From: Glutamicibacter creatinolyticus
GTDB taxonomy: Bacteria > Actinomycetota > Actinomycetes > Actinomycetales > Micrococcaceae
Direction of reading: 5' to 3'
Assembly (NCBI RefSeq): GCF_006094275.1
Contig: NZ_CP034412.1
Location: 2,976,001-3,040,000, forward strand
DNA length: 64,000 bases
The position numbers and the translations under genes were made by a program. Below the pieces are notes generated by a model. The model was given only the letters and a program-made list of their open reading frames with translations. It searched no databases and was not told the origin of the DNA. Positions 55,833-64,000 of this stretch are shown in pieces (the stretch's first letter is position 1; the number at the start of each line of letters is the position of its first letter).

Positions 55833-57089
55833 CTAGCGGGTGGCACCGGTCCGCGCGGCGCGGGTGGAACGCACCGAGGCGATCCCCAGCCCCAGGGCCA
55901 TCAGCACGCAGCCAATCAGGAACACCTGGATGCTGGCCTGCAGGCCAAAGTGCCCGGCCGCCCATCCCAGGCCGATGACCGGAATGGTGCTGCCCAGGTA
56001 GGTGACCACGTAGATCGCCGAGACCGTGCTGGCGTGCTCGGAGGGTGCCACCGCGTCCACGGCGGCGGAAAAGGCGGCACGGAACGCCAGCCCCTGCCCC
56101 AGCCCGATCACGATCATCGCCAGCACCACGACGGGCAGCAGCGCCGCCTCCAACCCGAGCAGCAGGGCCCCCATCCCGGCGGCCATCAGCAGCAGCGCCA
56201 CCGTTTGCAGGTGCCGGCCGCGGATCTGGGTCAGCTGCACCAGGGCGGAGACGCCCAACGCCAGCCCGGCCAGCGCCCCGATCACCGGAAGCCAGGAAAT
56301 GGCGAAGATCTCGGCCAGATAACCCGGGGCCAGGGAAAGAATGAAGCCGAAGATCGCAAAACTGAGGAAACCGGTCAGCGCGGCCAGCCAGAATTCACCG
56401 CGCGCCCCGGAGGGCACGCTGGCCACGCGTGGCGCCAGCGCCCGGCCCCGGGTGCCCGGTGCGGCCACGGCGATGGCCGGGCGGGCCCGCACCAGCAGCA
56501 GGGGCACGAGCAGCAGCACCAGCGCCACGGCCTGGACGGTGAAGGCGGTGCCCAGCCCGCCGGGCAACAGGGCCAACAGCCCACCGATGACCGGTCCGAC
56601 CGCCACCCCGCCGGAAGAGGCCAGCAGGGTGAAGCGCGAGGCCCATTCGGGCTTGCTGGGCAGCAGTTCGCGCAGTGCCGCGGCGCTGGCCCCGGTGGCC
56701 AGGGCGACCGAGGCCCCCTGCAGCCCGCGTCCGGCGCACAACCCCAGCAGGTCATCGGCGGTCCCGAAGACCAGCGTGCCGGCCAGGCCAATCAGCACGG
56801 CCAACAGCAGCGCGGCGCGGCGGCCGATGTGGTCGGACCAGTGCCCGACCGTGACCAAAAAGACGATGAGTGCCATCACGTAGCTGGCGAAGGCGACCGA
56901 GGTGCCCATCGGCCCCAGGCCCAGCGACTGCTGCAGCCCCGGGTAGAGTGGGGTGGCCAGGTTGGCGCCGCACAGCAGCACAAAGATCACCAGCCCGGAG
57001 AGCACCAGGCGGGTGCGCGGCGTGGCGTCCCACCGGTCGTAGCTGGCTGCCGTGCCGGGACGCATCCTCAGCTCACTGATCACCGACAT
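55833..57089 (-). CDS. MFS transporter (AraJ/YbcL-like)
   Basis: The product is 418 aa with 12 helices. The TM2-TM3 loop reads GHWSDHIGRRAALLLA, and the motif C-like GGVAVGPVIGGLLALLPGG is present. Substrate unknown. ATG 57089 follows AAAGGCGGG; the open frame further upstream overlaps the divergent Lrp gene and is not coding. The Lrp-type regulator next door may control it. Confidence 0.88.
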   Translation of the reverse strand: MSVISELRMRPGTAASYDRWDATPRTRLVLSGLVIFVLLCGANLATPLYPGLQQSLGLGPMGTSVAFASYVMALIVFLVTVGHWSDHIGRRAALLLAVLIGLAGTLVFGTADDLLGLCAGRGLQGASVALATGASAAALRELLPSKPEWASRFTLLASSGGVAVGPVIGGLLALLPGGLGTAFTVQAVALVLLLVPLLLVRARPAIAVAAPGTRGRALAPRVASVPSGARGEFWLAALTGFLSFAIFGFILSLAPGYLAEIFAISWLPVIGALAGLALGVSALVQLTQIRGRHLQTVALLLMAAGMGALLLGLEAALLPVVVLAMIVIGLGQGLAFRAAFSAAVDAVAPSEHASTVSAIYVVTYLGSTIPVIGLGWAAGHFGLQASIQVFLIGCVLMALGLGIASVRSTRAARTGATR

Positions 57090-57320
57090 CGCCGACCCGC
57101 CTTTCTGGTGTCCGCCAGCCACCGGACGTGGCGGCGTGCTGGTCCCCTGCCGATCAACAGGGGTGGAAGAGATTGAGCATTCTGCTTCGAGATGGCTACG
57201 CGAATAGCCTGTTCCTTCACTAATATGGAATACTTCAAAGCATTGCATCGCCAATTGACGGTTCCATTGAGCAAAACATCCAAAAATTGGCGGATCGGGA
57301 GAGTACGGAGAGTAGTTTTG

Positions 57321-57794
57321 GTGCGTTTGGACGACGTGGACGTGAAGATCTTGCTGGCCATGATCGCGGATCCACGGATCCAGATTTCCGAGCTGGCCGA
57401 TCAGGTGGGCATCGCCCGCAACACCGCCCAGTCCCGGATGCGCCGGCTGCTGCGGGCCGGGGTGCTGCGCGACGGCGGACGCGACATCGACCTGGCGGGC
57501 CTGGGCTACGACGTGCTGGCCTTCGTGACCCTGGAGGTGATGCACCGCGACATTGATGCGGTCATCTCCGCGCTGCGCGGGATCCCGAACATCCTGGAGG
57601 TCCATGAGATCTCCGGCAACGGCGATCTGTGGCTGCGCCTGGCCGCCATGGACACCCATCAGCTGCAGTCGGCGCTGCGCCAGATCCTGCGCATCCGCGG
57701 TGTGAACCGCTCGGAGACCACGTTCGCGCTGCACACCCACCTGTCCTACCGCTGCGCCCCGCTGCTGGAGCAGTACCGCCAGGACCACGGCTAG
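57321..57794 (+). CDS. Lrp/AsnC-family transcriptional regulator
   Basis: The product is about 157 aa. The N-terminal HTH is LDDVDVKILLAMIADPRIQISELADQVGIARNTAQSRM (positions 3-40), followed by an alpha/beta RAM ligand domain. GTG 57321 lies 8 nt after GGAGAG; the frame reads upstream to 57192 with no support. It is divergent from the MFS gene, probably its target. Confidence 0.88.
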   Translation: MRLDDVDVKILLAMIADPRIQISELADQVGIARNTAQSRMRRLLRAGVLRDGGRDIDLAGLGYDVLAFVTLEVMHRDIDAVISALRGIPNILEVHEISGNGDLWLRLAAMDTHQLQSALRQILRIRGVNRSETTFALHTHLSYRCAPLLEQYRQDHG

Positions 57795-57854
57795 GCTTCC
57801 GCCGCCTGGGCCCAAATCACTGCCGCAGAAACACACCGATTTCAAGACTTCCTC

Positions 57855-57895
57855 TGGCTACCTCCACGCCCTAGGCTGGAGATACCAAGTAGCCA
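57855..57895. other. Nested inverted repeats upstream of the acidic-protein gene
   Basis: TGGCTAC (57855-57861) pairs with GTAGCCA (57889-57895), and inside it CTCCA (57862-57866) pairs with TGGAG (57877-57881). In RNA this would form a hairpin with an internal asymmetric bulge. It may be a terminator for the Lrp gene or a leader structure of the next gene. Confidence 0.45.
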
Positions 57896-57951
57896 CGAGG
57901 GGTGTTCCCCGGCTGAGGCAGGATACTCCTCGACAACCGAAGGAGTACGTC

Positions 57952-58233
57952 ATGAGCCGCGACATGGAACCCGGGGACTTCGCCCCGCAGTACGGCAACG
58001 ATCTGTACGAGCCCGACGACGGACGCGATTCGCAGGCCTATGAGGGCTCCAGCGACATGCCCGAAACCATGCGCAACATCGACCCGCTGGCCCAGCGCGG
58101 TTACCTGCTCGACGACGACCTCGAAGAGGACTCGGACCTGGATAACGAGTTCACGGACGAAGACGATGCGGAAGAGGACGACGACGAGGACGAGGAGGAC
58201 GACGTCCCGGTCGAGGACCTGGAAGAGGCCTAA
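57952..58233 (+). CDS. Small highly acidic protein, 93 aa, unknown
   Basis: The second half is almost continuous Asp/Glu (DEDDAEEDDDEDEEDD and similar). The N-terminal half contains MEPGDFAPQYGNDLYEPDDG. It has no signal peptide or membrane helix and is predicted to be disordered. ATG 57952 follows a clear GAAGGAG. Function unknown; a nucleic-acid mimic, metal or cation binder, or translation-coupled spacer are all possible. Confidence 0.72.
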   Translation: MSRDMEPGDFAPQYGNDLYEPDDGRDSQAYEGSSDMPETMRNIDPLAQRGYLLDDDLEEDSDLDNEFTDEDDAEEDDDEDEEDDVPVEDLEEA

Positions 58234-58264
58234 CACCTCGCAGAAGCGTCCTTTCGCCCCTTCC

Positions 58265-58294
58265 GGGTTCCGCCCCGAGCGGGGGCGGCAAACC
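58265..58294 (+). terminator. Terminator after acidic-protein gene
   Basis: A GC-rich stem (CCGCCCC with GGGGCGG) extended by a GGGTT/AACCC pair lies 32 bp after the stop. No long T run is visible. Confidence 0.6.
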
Positions 58295-58498
58295 CGTGGT
58301 GCAACGCGCCCGGCTCCGCCCGGGATAGACGGCAGGGTAGGTTCCGGCCGCTTCCCGGCGCCCGCGTGTCCCGCACCAGCTGCGCCAGGAAGCGGATGGG
58401 CCTCCCGCTCCCCACGCCGTGGGGCACGGCCGTTGCCCGCTTCCCGCGCGGACCCCACGCGTCTCTTGTCTTGCACCGGCCCGGGGAACAACACCGCC

Positions 58499-58504
58499 TA
58501 GACT
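58499..58504 (+). promoter_or_regulatory. -10 box (TAGACT) of leaderless LysR transcript
   Basis: TAGACT ends 7 nt before GTG 58512, without a ribosome site. Confidence 0.45.
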
Positions 58505-58511
58505 GGGATGC

Positions 58512-59432
58512 GTGATAAATCCGGTTCACCTGCGCACCCTGCTTGAAGTCATCGCCCATCGCTCCTTTGCCACGGCCGCTGCCCGGTTGGGCTACACCGC
58601 CAGCGCCGTGTCACAGCAGATGACCGCCCTGGAGCGCGCCGCAGGAACCACGCTGTTCCTGCGCGGGGCGCGTTCGATCACCCCCACCCCGGCCGCACTG
58701 CGCATGGTGCGCCACGCCAAGCGGGTGCTGACGGACATCGACGCGCTGATGGCCGACGTGGCCACCGCGGAGGCGGACACCAGCGAACGCGAGGAAATCC
58801 GGGTGGGAATCTTCCCCTCCCTGGCCGCCTACGCGCTGCCGCAGCTGCTGGCGGCCGAGGACTGGCCCGCGCTAGGCATCAACCTGCGGCTGTGGATCGG
58901 CGAACCCCAGCAGACCGTGGCGGGCCTGGGGGCCGGCGGGGACCTGGATTTGGCGCTGATCTTCCAGGTCGGGCCCGGCGGGCTGAGCTGGCCGGCGAAC
59001 CTCTCGCGCACCTGGCTGGGCGATGACCAGTTCCGCGTGGTGATCCCCGCCTCCTGGCCGATGTCCGATGACTCCACCCTCAGCCTGGACCAGCTGGCCC
59101 AGTGGCCATGGATCATGCACCATCCCGGCGCATCCGATGCAACGCTGATTGCCCGGCTCTTCGCCTCCTACAACATCCACCCGCAGGTGGCCGCGTACTG
59201 CGACGACTTCGAGGCCTCGCTGAACCTGGTGGCCGCCGGCTTCGGCGCCGCCCTGGTCCCGGATTTGGCGATGGCCCGCGCCCCGGAGGGACTGCGCCTG
59301 GTCGATGCGCCCGAGATCCGCCTGGCCCGTTCCATCTTTGCGCTGATGCCCGACCAGGCCGCCAAGCCCAAGGCCAGCCTGGTGCTTGACCGGCTGGCGC
59401 AGGTGCTGGACCGCCACCCGACCGTGCGCTGA
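58512..59432 (+). CDS. LysR-family transcriptional regulator
   Basis: The product is 306 aa. The HTH is RSFATAAARLGYTASAVSQQMTALERAAG, followed by a substrate-binding domain. GTG 58512 is chosen because a TAGACT box lies just upstream; the frame is open to 58419. It precedes a CoA-hydrolase-like gene by 140 bp on the same strand, a possible target. Confidence 0.9.
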   Translation: MINPVHLRTLLEVIAHRSFATAAARLGYTASAVSQQMTALERAAGTTLFLRGARSITPTPAALRMVRHAKRVLTDIDALMADVATAEADTSEREEIRVGIFPSLAAYALPQLLAAEDWPALGINLRLWIGEPQQTVAGLGAGGDLDLALIFQVGPGGLSWPANLSRTWLGDDQFRVVIPASWPMSDDSTLSLDQLAQWPWIMHHPGASDATLIARLFASYNIHPQVAAYCDDFEASLNLVAAGFGAALVPDLAMARAPEGLRLVDAPEIRLARSIFALMPDQAAKPKASLVLDRLAQVLDRHPTVR

Positions 59433-59572
59433 TCCGCCCCGGCACGCCGGACGGCTGCCGGGGACCGGCCGCGGATCCGGCGCAAACCGGCAATCCTTGG
59501 CATACTCGGTGGTGGGCCCGCCCCGGCGGCACTGGCCCCGGACCAAACACAGCAACGATGACAAGGAGCACC

Positions 59573-60604
59573 GTGAGCGAACTGGTGGTTTCACGAACCC
59601 TCGGACCGATAGGACACCTGGAGCTGAACCGGCCGGAAAAGCTCAACGCACTGAACCTTGAGATGCTCAGCGAGCTGGATGTGGTGCTGCGCCGCTGGGC
59701 CGATGACCCGCAGATCCAGCTGGTGGTGCTCACCGGCCGCGGCGAGCGCGGGTTCTGCGCCGGCGGGGACATTGCCGCCTTCCACCAGGCCGTGACCAGC
59801 GGGGACCACAGCGCCTTCCTGCAGCTGCTGGAGCTGGAGTTCAGGATCGACCATTTCCTCTCGGTCTATCCCAAGCCGGTGCTGAGCATCGCCCACGGCA
59901 TCACCATGGGCGGCGGGATTGGGCTGGCCAGCCACGCCCCGGTGCGGGTGGTGACCAGTGATGCGCGCATGGGCATGCCCGAGGCCCGCATCGGCTACAC
60001 CCCGGACGTGGGCGGCAGCCACCTGCTGGCCATGGCTCCGGGACACTTCGGCGAGTACTTCGCGATGACCGCCTCCAGCTTCACCGGGGCCGACGCCCCG
60101 TTCCTGGGGTTCGCCGACGTGGTCATCGACCCGCAGACCGCTGCCGGGCTGCTCGATGAGCTCGATGACCTGGTGGGTCTGGAACCGGCGCAGCTGATCT
60201 CCGCGCTGGAGCTGCTGCACGGTTCGGTGCCGGCCAGCGCGCTGCAGGCCGAACAGGGCTGGATCGACCACGCCTTCTCCGCCGGCACCGCCGAGCAGGT
60301 GCTGCAGCGGCTGGATGAGATGGTGCACCCGAAGGCCGCCGAGGCGGCCACCGCGATCCGGGTGAACTCCCCCACCAGTGTCACCAGCGCATTCCTGGCG
60401 GTGCGCCGTGCCCGTGAGGAGGCGCTGCTGCGCGGGGCCCTGGACCGGGAGCTGCGCCTGGCCGACTACCTGATGTACCTGCCGGACCTGGCCGAGGGCA
60501 TCCGCGCCCAGGTGATCGACAAGGACCGCAACCCGGCCTGGGAGCCGGACACGCTGGCTGCGGTGGACACCGCCAGGCTGGCCGAAGTGGTCCAGGGACC
60601 CTAG
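59573..60604 (+). CDS. Enoyl-CoA hydratase/isomerase family, 3-hydroxyisobutyryl-CoA hydrolase-like
   Basis: The product is 343 aa, longer than simple crotonases and as long as HIBCH enzymes. The oxyanion-hole segments FCAGGDIAAFH and HGITMGGGIGLASHA, and the catalytic region MPEARIGYTPDVGGSH, are present. It likely hydrolyses 3-hydroxyisobutyryl-CoA in valine breakdown. GTG 59573 follows AAGGAG closely; ATG 59558 lacks a site. Its stop overlaps the convergent gene's stop by 4 bp. Confidence 0.88.
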   Translation: MSELVVSRTLGPIGHLELNRPEKLNALNLEMLSELDVVLRRWADDPQIQLVVLTGRGERGFCAGGDIAAFHQAVTSGDHSAFLQLLELEFRIDHFLSVYPKPVLSIAHGITMGGGIGLASHAPVRVVTSDARMGMPEARIGYTPDVGGSHLLAMAPGHFGEYFAMTASSFTGADAPFLGFADVVIDPQTAAGLLDELDDLVGLEPAQLISALELLHGSVPASALQAEQGWIDHAFSAGTAEQVLQRLDEMVHPKAAEAATAIRVNSPTSVTSAFLAVRRAREEALLRGALDRELRLADYLMYLPDLAEGIRAQVIDKDRNPAWEPDTLAAVDTARLAEVVQGP

Positions 60605-62382
60605 CTGCCCTGGTGCTGCATCTTGCCCGGCTTGCCTTCCGGCCGGGTGACATCCTGGTGCACCGGCTTGACCACCTGCCGGTCCTTCGGCTCGATGCGC
60701 GGGGCGGGCACGGTGTTCGGGTGCCCCGGCTGGCCGGCCGGCGGCATCAGGACCACCGCGTGCGGGGTGCCGAACCGAAGCGGCGCGTGCTCGCCAAAGT
60801 GATCCGAATCCGCCTCCTCCCAGTCCTCACGCCAGGTGGTGGGCGTGTCCTCCAGCAGCTCGCCGGGGCGCAGCCAGTGGAACAGCGAGGCGTAGGAGCG
60901 GGTGCTCTGCAGGTTCACCCGGCGCCGCAGCATCCGGGTGTTCAGCTGGTCCGGGCTGGTCAGCCCCATGGAGGCCATGATCTGGTTGGCCTCGGTCACC
61001 GTCAGCCGGTGGTAGTTGTACACCCGGTTGCCCTTGTCGTCCACCACCAGGGCGCGCATCCGGCGCTTGTCCTGCGTCGCCACCCCCACCGGGCAGGTGT
61101 TGGTGTGGCACTTCTGGGCCTGGATGCAGCCGGTGGCCATCATCATTGACCGGGCCGCGAAGCAGAAATCCGCGCCCTGGATCAGCCGCTTGACGATGTC
61201 ATTGCCGTTGGCGATCTTCCCCGCGGCCGCCACCCGCACCTCCGAGCGCAGCCCGGTGCCCATCAACGCGTTGTGCACCAGCATCAGCCCCTCCGTCAGC
61301 GGGGTGCCCACGGTGTCCTCGTACTCCAGCGGCGCCGCCCCGGTGCCGCCCTCGGCCCCGTCCACGGTGATGAAATCGACCAGGGTGCCGGTCTCCAGCA
61401 TCGCCTTGCAGATGGCCAGCACGTCGGTGCGCGAACCGACGCACAGCTTGATGCCCACCGGCTTGCCGCCGGAGAGTTCACGCAGCCGGGTGACGAAGGC
61501 CAGCATCTCGCGCGGGGTGGAGAATTCGGGGTGGCTGGCCGGGGAGATGCAGTCCTCCCCCTCGGGCACGCCGCGGGCCTCGGCGATTTCCGCGGACACC
61601 TTCGCGCCGGGAAGCACGCCGCCCAGCCCGGGCTTGGCGCCCTGGGAAAGCTTAATGGTGATGCCCTTGACCTTTTCATGGGCGGCCTTGCGGGCGAAGA
61701 CCTCCGGGTTGAAGCGGCCCTCACTGGTGCGGCAGCCGAAGTAGCCCGAACCCAGTTCCCAGAACAGGTCCGCCCCGTATTCCAGGTGGTACTTGGTCAG
61801 CCCGCCCTCACCGGTTTCATGTACGAAGTCACCCATCGCGGCGCCCTTGTTCATGGCCAGCACCGCGTTCTTGGACAGGGCACCAAAGCTCATCGAGGAG
61901 ATGTTCAGCAGCGAGATGTCGTACGGGGCGCTGCACTGGGAGGAACCCACACGCACCTTGTGCTGGTCCGAGACCGCGGCGGCCGGCGCGGTGGAGTGCA
62001 GCAGGTATTCGTAGCCGACCGCGTTCACCTCCCGTTCGGTGCCGAAGGCCTTGTGGCTGTCCGCGCCCTTGGCCCGGGCGTAAATCAGCGAACGGGTGTC
62101 CCGGTCAAAGGGCTTGCCGTCGGTATTCCGCTCAATGAAGTACTGCTGCAGTTCCGGGCGAATGAACTCGAAGAAGAACCGAAAGTGGCCCAGGATTGGG
62201 TAGTTGCGCAGGATCGCGTGGCGGGTCTGCAGCAGGTCGTGGATCCCCACCCCCAGCAGCACCGCACAGAAGGCGGCCAGCACCAGCCAGGCGGCGCTGC
62301 CCAGCGCGGAGGCGAAGATTGCGGCCACTGCGGCGGCCGTGGTGATCACTATCAGGAAGATCAGAATGAAAAACCGTGCCAT
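60601..62382 (-). CDS. FMN-binding glutamate-synthase-family protein, membrane anchored
   Basis: The product is 593 aa. Two N-terminal membrane helices (about 1-45) precede a GltB-like FMN-binding TIM barrel (GGKPVGIKLCVGSR, TVDGAEGGTGAAP, and the Fe-S cluster Cys of CIQAQKCHTNTCPVG). The amidotransferase domain of true GltB is absent, so it is not a complete glutamate synthase and its reaction is unknown. It ends in a Pro-rich tail. ATG 62382 starts the first helix. Confidence 0.9.
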   Translation of the reverse strand: MARFFILIFLIVITTAAAVAAIFASALGSAAWLVLAAFCAVLLGVGIHDLLQTRHAILRNYPILGHFRFFFEFIRPELQQYFIERNTDGKPFDRDTRSLIYARAKGADSHKAFGTEREVNAVGYEYLLHSTAPAAAVSDQHKVRVGSSQCSAPYDISLLNISSMSFGALSKNAVLAMNKGAAMGDFVHETGEGGLTKYHLEYGADLFWELGSGYFGCRTSEGRFNPEVFARKAAHEKVKGITIKLSQGAKPGLGGVLPGAKVSAEIAEARGVPEGEDCISPASHPEFSTPREMLAFVTRLRELSGGKPVGIKLCVGSRTDVLAICKAMLETGTLVDFITVDGAEGGTGAAPLEYEDTVGTPLTEGLMLVHNALMGTGLRSEVRVAAAGKIANGNDIVKRLIQGADFCFAARSMMMATGCIQAQKCHTNTCPVGVATQDKRRMRALVVDDKGNRVYNYHRLTVTEANQIMASMGLTSPDQLNTRMLRRRVNLQSTRSYASLFHWLRPGELLEDTPTTWREDWEEADSDHFGEHAPLRFGTPHAVVLMPPAGQPGHPNTVPAPRIEPKDRQVVKPVHQDVTRPEGKPGKMQHQGS

Positions 62383-62519
62383 GGCCCGAGCCTAGCCCCA
62401 CTGGGTTGGTGCCCGAAAGTGGCTCTTCCCAGTGATCTGGCAGTTCCCAGCTTCGGGGTCTGCAGCGGCAGATCAGCGACGAAAGTGAGCGTAGCGAAGC
62501 TTTCCGCGCAGGTAAGGCA

Positions 62520-63017
62520 TCATCCTGGGATGTCTGCCTCGACGACGGAAGCAGCTTCAAGCGCTTGCTGGAATTTCGCGGTGACGTCTCTACCGTTCTC
62601 AAATGCCTGCAACGTTCCTAGACGGAACCCGGTGGCATGCCTGGTCACCAGGCTTTCCACCTCGGCAACATCGAATTCTCGAGCCCACTGCAAGGCATTC
62701 GTTTTTCGATCAAAGCGCAGGCATACCGCGAGGTCGAAGTCCAGATCAGCAAAGGCAAAGATGCGTTGCGTATCGCGTGGAAGGGTACGTGTCTTGATCT
62801 GAATCCGTCGCTTCTGCCCATCGACAAGGTCGAAGGACTTGTTGCCCGGCGCCGTGAGGTGGCCTCCATAGACACGAAGTGCAAGGTACTCACCAAGTTC
62901 TCCGCCCAGATCGCTGTCCGTCTGGGTGATCCCGCGCCGTTTGAACTCGGCTCGCAGTGCTGCTTCCATCTTCAGCAGATCGTCAACGGTCCACCCGCTG
63001 AAGTCGATATTCCTCAT
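62520..63017 (-). CDS. Unknown protein with PD-(D/E)xK-like motif (DUF6998-like)
   Basis: The product is 165 aa. Acidic and Lys residues fall in a restriction-endonuclease-like order: GELGEYLALRVYGG, KSFDLVDGQKRR, then IQIKTR. This resembles DUF6998/nuclease-fold proteins that read DNA or act in defence, but no partner gene is adjacent. ATG 63017 lies 7 nt after TAGAAT with no ribosome site, so it is apparently leaderless. Confidence 0.68.
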   Translation of the reverse strand: MRNIDFSGWTVDDLLKMEAALRAEFKRRGITQTDSDLGGELGEYLALRVYGGHLTAPGNKSFDLVDGQKRRIQIKTRTLPRDTQRIFAFADLDFDLAVCLRFDRKTNALQWAREFDVAEVESLVTRHATGFRLGTLQAFENGRDVTAKFQQALEAASVVEADIPG

Positions 63018-63024
63018 AGGAGCA

Positions 63025-63030
63025 ATTCTA
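63025..63030 (-). promoter_or_regulatory. -10 box (TAGAAT) of leaderless nuclease-like gene
   Basis: TAGAAT on the minus strand ends 7 nt before ATG 63017. Confidence 0.5.
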
Positions 63031-63105
63031 CGAACTCTCAGCGGGCCCGGGGTACGCCAGAGCAAGGGTAGGGACGGGGTTCAATTGGCCACCGGTTCGG
63101 GTCTG

Positions 63106-64000
63106 CTACACCCCGTCCTCGATGCTGGCCAGTTCGCGCCGACGCATCCTGGCGAAGAGCGAGTCGGGGCGGTCCAGCAGGGCGGCGGCGCTGCCCCGCT
63201 CGATGACTTCCCCGTCGGCGAGCACGATCACTTCGGCGAAATCCTGCAGCACACCGAGCTTGTGGCTGATCATCAGCAGCCCCATGCCCGCATCCACGCG
63301 GCGTGCCAGGGCCTGCATCACCAGGGTTTCGGTGTGCGTGTCCAGTGCGCTGGTGGCCTCGTCGAGGATCAGGAACTGCGGTTCGCGCAGCAGCGCCCGG
63401 GCCAGCACCAGACGCTGGCGCTGCCCGCCGGAGATCCGCGATCCGCGCTCCCCCAGCCGGGTGTCAAGCCCCTCACGCTGGGCGGCGAACCACTGGCCGA
63501 GCCCCAGCTCCTGCAGCACGCCGGCCAGCGTCGCATCGGTCATCCCGGTGCGTCCCAGGGTGAGGTTTTCGCGCAGGGTCCCGCGCACCAGCGAGTCGTC
63601 CTGCGCCACCAGCACCAGCGCGGTGCGCAGGTCACTCAGCGTCAGCTCGTCGATCGGCACCCCGTCCAGGAGCACGGTGCCGTGCGAATCGACGGCGCGC
63701 AGCAGCGCGGCGGCCAGCGTGGATTTGCCCGACCCGGATTCGCCCACCAACGCCACCCGTTCCCCGCGGCCCAGTTCCAGGTCCAGTGCGCGCAGCACGG
63801 TGCGGCCCTGACGCTGGACGCTCAGGTCCTGCACCTGCAGTCCGTCACCCGCGGCGCCCAGGGCGCGGGCGGCGCCCGGTTCGGCCACCGGCGGTTCGGC
63901 CAGGTGGTTTGCGTACAGGGTGCGGATGCTGTGCAGCGATTCCTGCAGCGAGCCGACGAACCCCTCCACACCGCGCACCGCCTCAAAGGAGGGGACGGTG
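63106..64000 (-). CDS. ABC exporter ATPase domain, 3' part (5' end outside window)
   Basis: The last 297 residues of a longer protein: the frame stays open through the window edge, although a GTG at 63978 exists. Walker A GESGSGKST, signature SGGQRQRLVLARAL, Walker B FLILDEATSALD and the switch His in MISHKLG are intact. The helical segment before the ATPase suggests a fused membrane exporter (CydC/MsbA type). Substrate unknown. Confidence 0.88.
   Translation of the reverse strand, partial: TVPSFEAVRGVEGFVGSLQESLHSIRTLYANHLAEPPVAEPGAARALGAAGDGLQVQDLSVQRQGRTVLRALDLELGRGERVALVGESGSGKSTLAAALLRAVDSHGTVLLDGVPIDELTLSDLRTALVLVAQDDSLVRGTLRENLTLGRTGMTDATLAGVLQELGLGQWFAAQREGLDTRLGERGSRISGGQRQRLVLARALLREPQFLILDEATSALDTHTETLVMQALARRVDAGMGLLMISHKLGVLQDFAEVIVLADGEVIERGSAAALLDRPDSLFARMRRRELASIEDGV

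Noticed and set aside
55833-57845. 670-residue frame suggesting a fused MFS protein
   Set aside because: The N-terminal 250 residues are antisense to the Lrp gene and contain shadow composition; the MFS start with ribosome site is at 57089.

Overview
The window is high-GC actinobacterial chromosome. It looks most like an Arthrobacter-type Micrococcaceae genome, judged from family content: MhuD-type heme oxygenase, LCP and DUF3817 proteins, a CGNR regulator, a choice-of-anchor G surface protein, a DtxR/IdeR-like iron box, and several apparently leaderless genes. I see no rRNA, tRNA, CRISPR array, intact transposase or prophage. The genus is inferred from recall, not from a search. About 58 protein genes can be supported, most of them ordinary metabolism, transport and regulation.

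Layout. 1-6.9 kb: the 3' end of a sensor kinase, a butanediol-dehydrogenase-like enzyme, a low-GC insert (about 2.5-4.4 kb) carrying a shortened AIPR-type phage-resistance gene and a broken reading frame, then an MhuD heme-degrading enzyme, an MFS carrier and a PfpI/DJ-1 protein. 7-11 kb: a translationally coupled symporter operon (a 42-aa membrane peptide, an SSS permease and a 163-aa unknown protein) divergent from a PucR regulator. 11-25 kb: stand-alone FtsW, LysR, an LCP cell-wall ligase, SDR, FMN reductase plus a P450 with an altered ExxR motif, a membrane protein/glycosyltransferase pair, pyruvate oxidase, a luciferase-like oxidoreductase divergent from a CGNR regulator, and small membrane proteins.

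25-29 kb is a heme/iron operon: lipoprotein, permease, ATPase and HugZ-type heme-utilisation protein, with an IdeR/DtxR-like box upstream. 29-36 kb is a glyoxylate/allantoin cluster: hyi, glxR, gcl, glxK and allB, all on the minus strand, with TGGAAA-type operator half-sites in front of hyi. Together these turn allantoin-derived glyoxylate into tartronate semialdehyde, glycerate and 2-phosphoglycerate.

36-43 kb holds a YbdK-type ligase, a lower-GC locus with a large secreted choice-of-anchor G protein (five exact 66-bp Asp/Ala repeats) divergent from an orphan LuxR-type regulator whose phospho-acceptor Asp is Glu, a triple-SH3b protein and a ferritin. 43-64 kb is housekeeping and accessory metabolism: Tex, an S4-domain protein, an S9 peptidase, a TRIC channel, CynX-like MFS, a TetR/MFS efflux pair with a perfect operator palindrome, a cold-shock protein, an LLM oxidoreductase, membrane proteins, Lrp, an acidic protein, LysR, a hydroxyisobutyryl-CoA-hydrolase-like enzyme, a GltB-like FMN protein, a nuclease-fold-like unknown and the 3' end of an ABC exporter.

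The least explained items are the AIPR insert, the anchor-G/orphan-regulator pair, the unknown partners of the SSS symporter, and the shared use of -10 boxes 6-7 nt before start codons in at least five genes.
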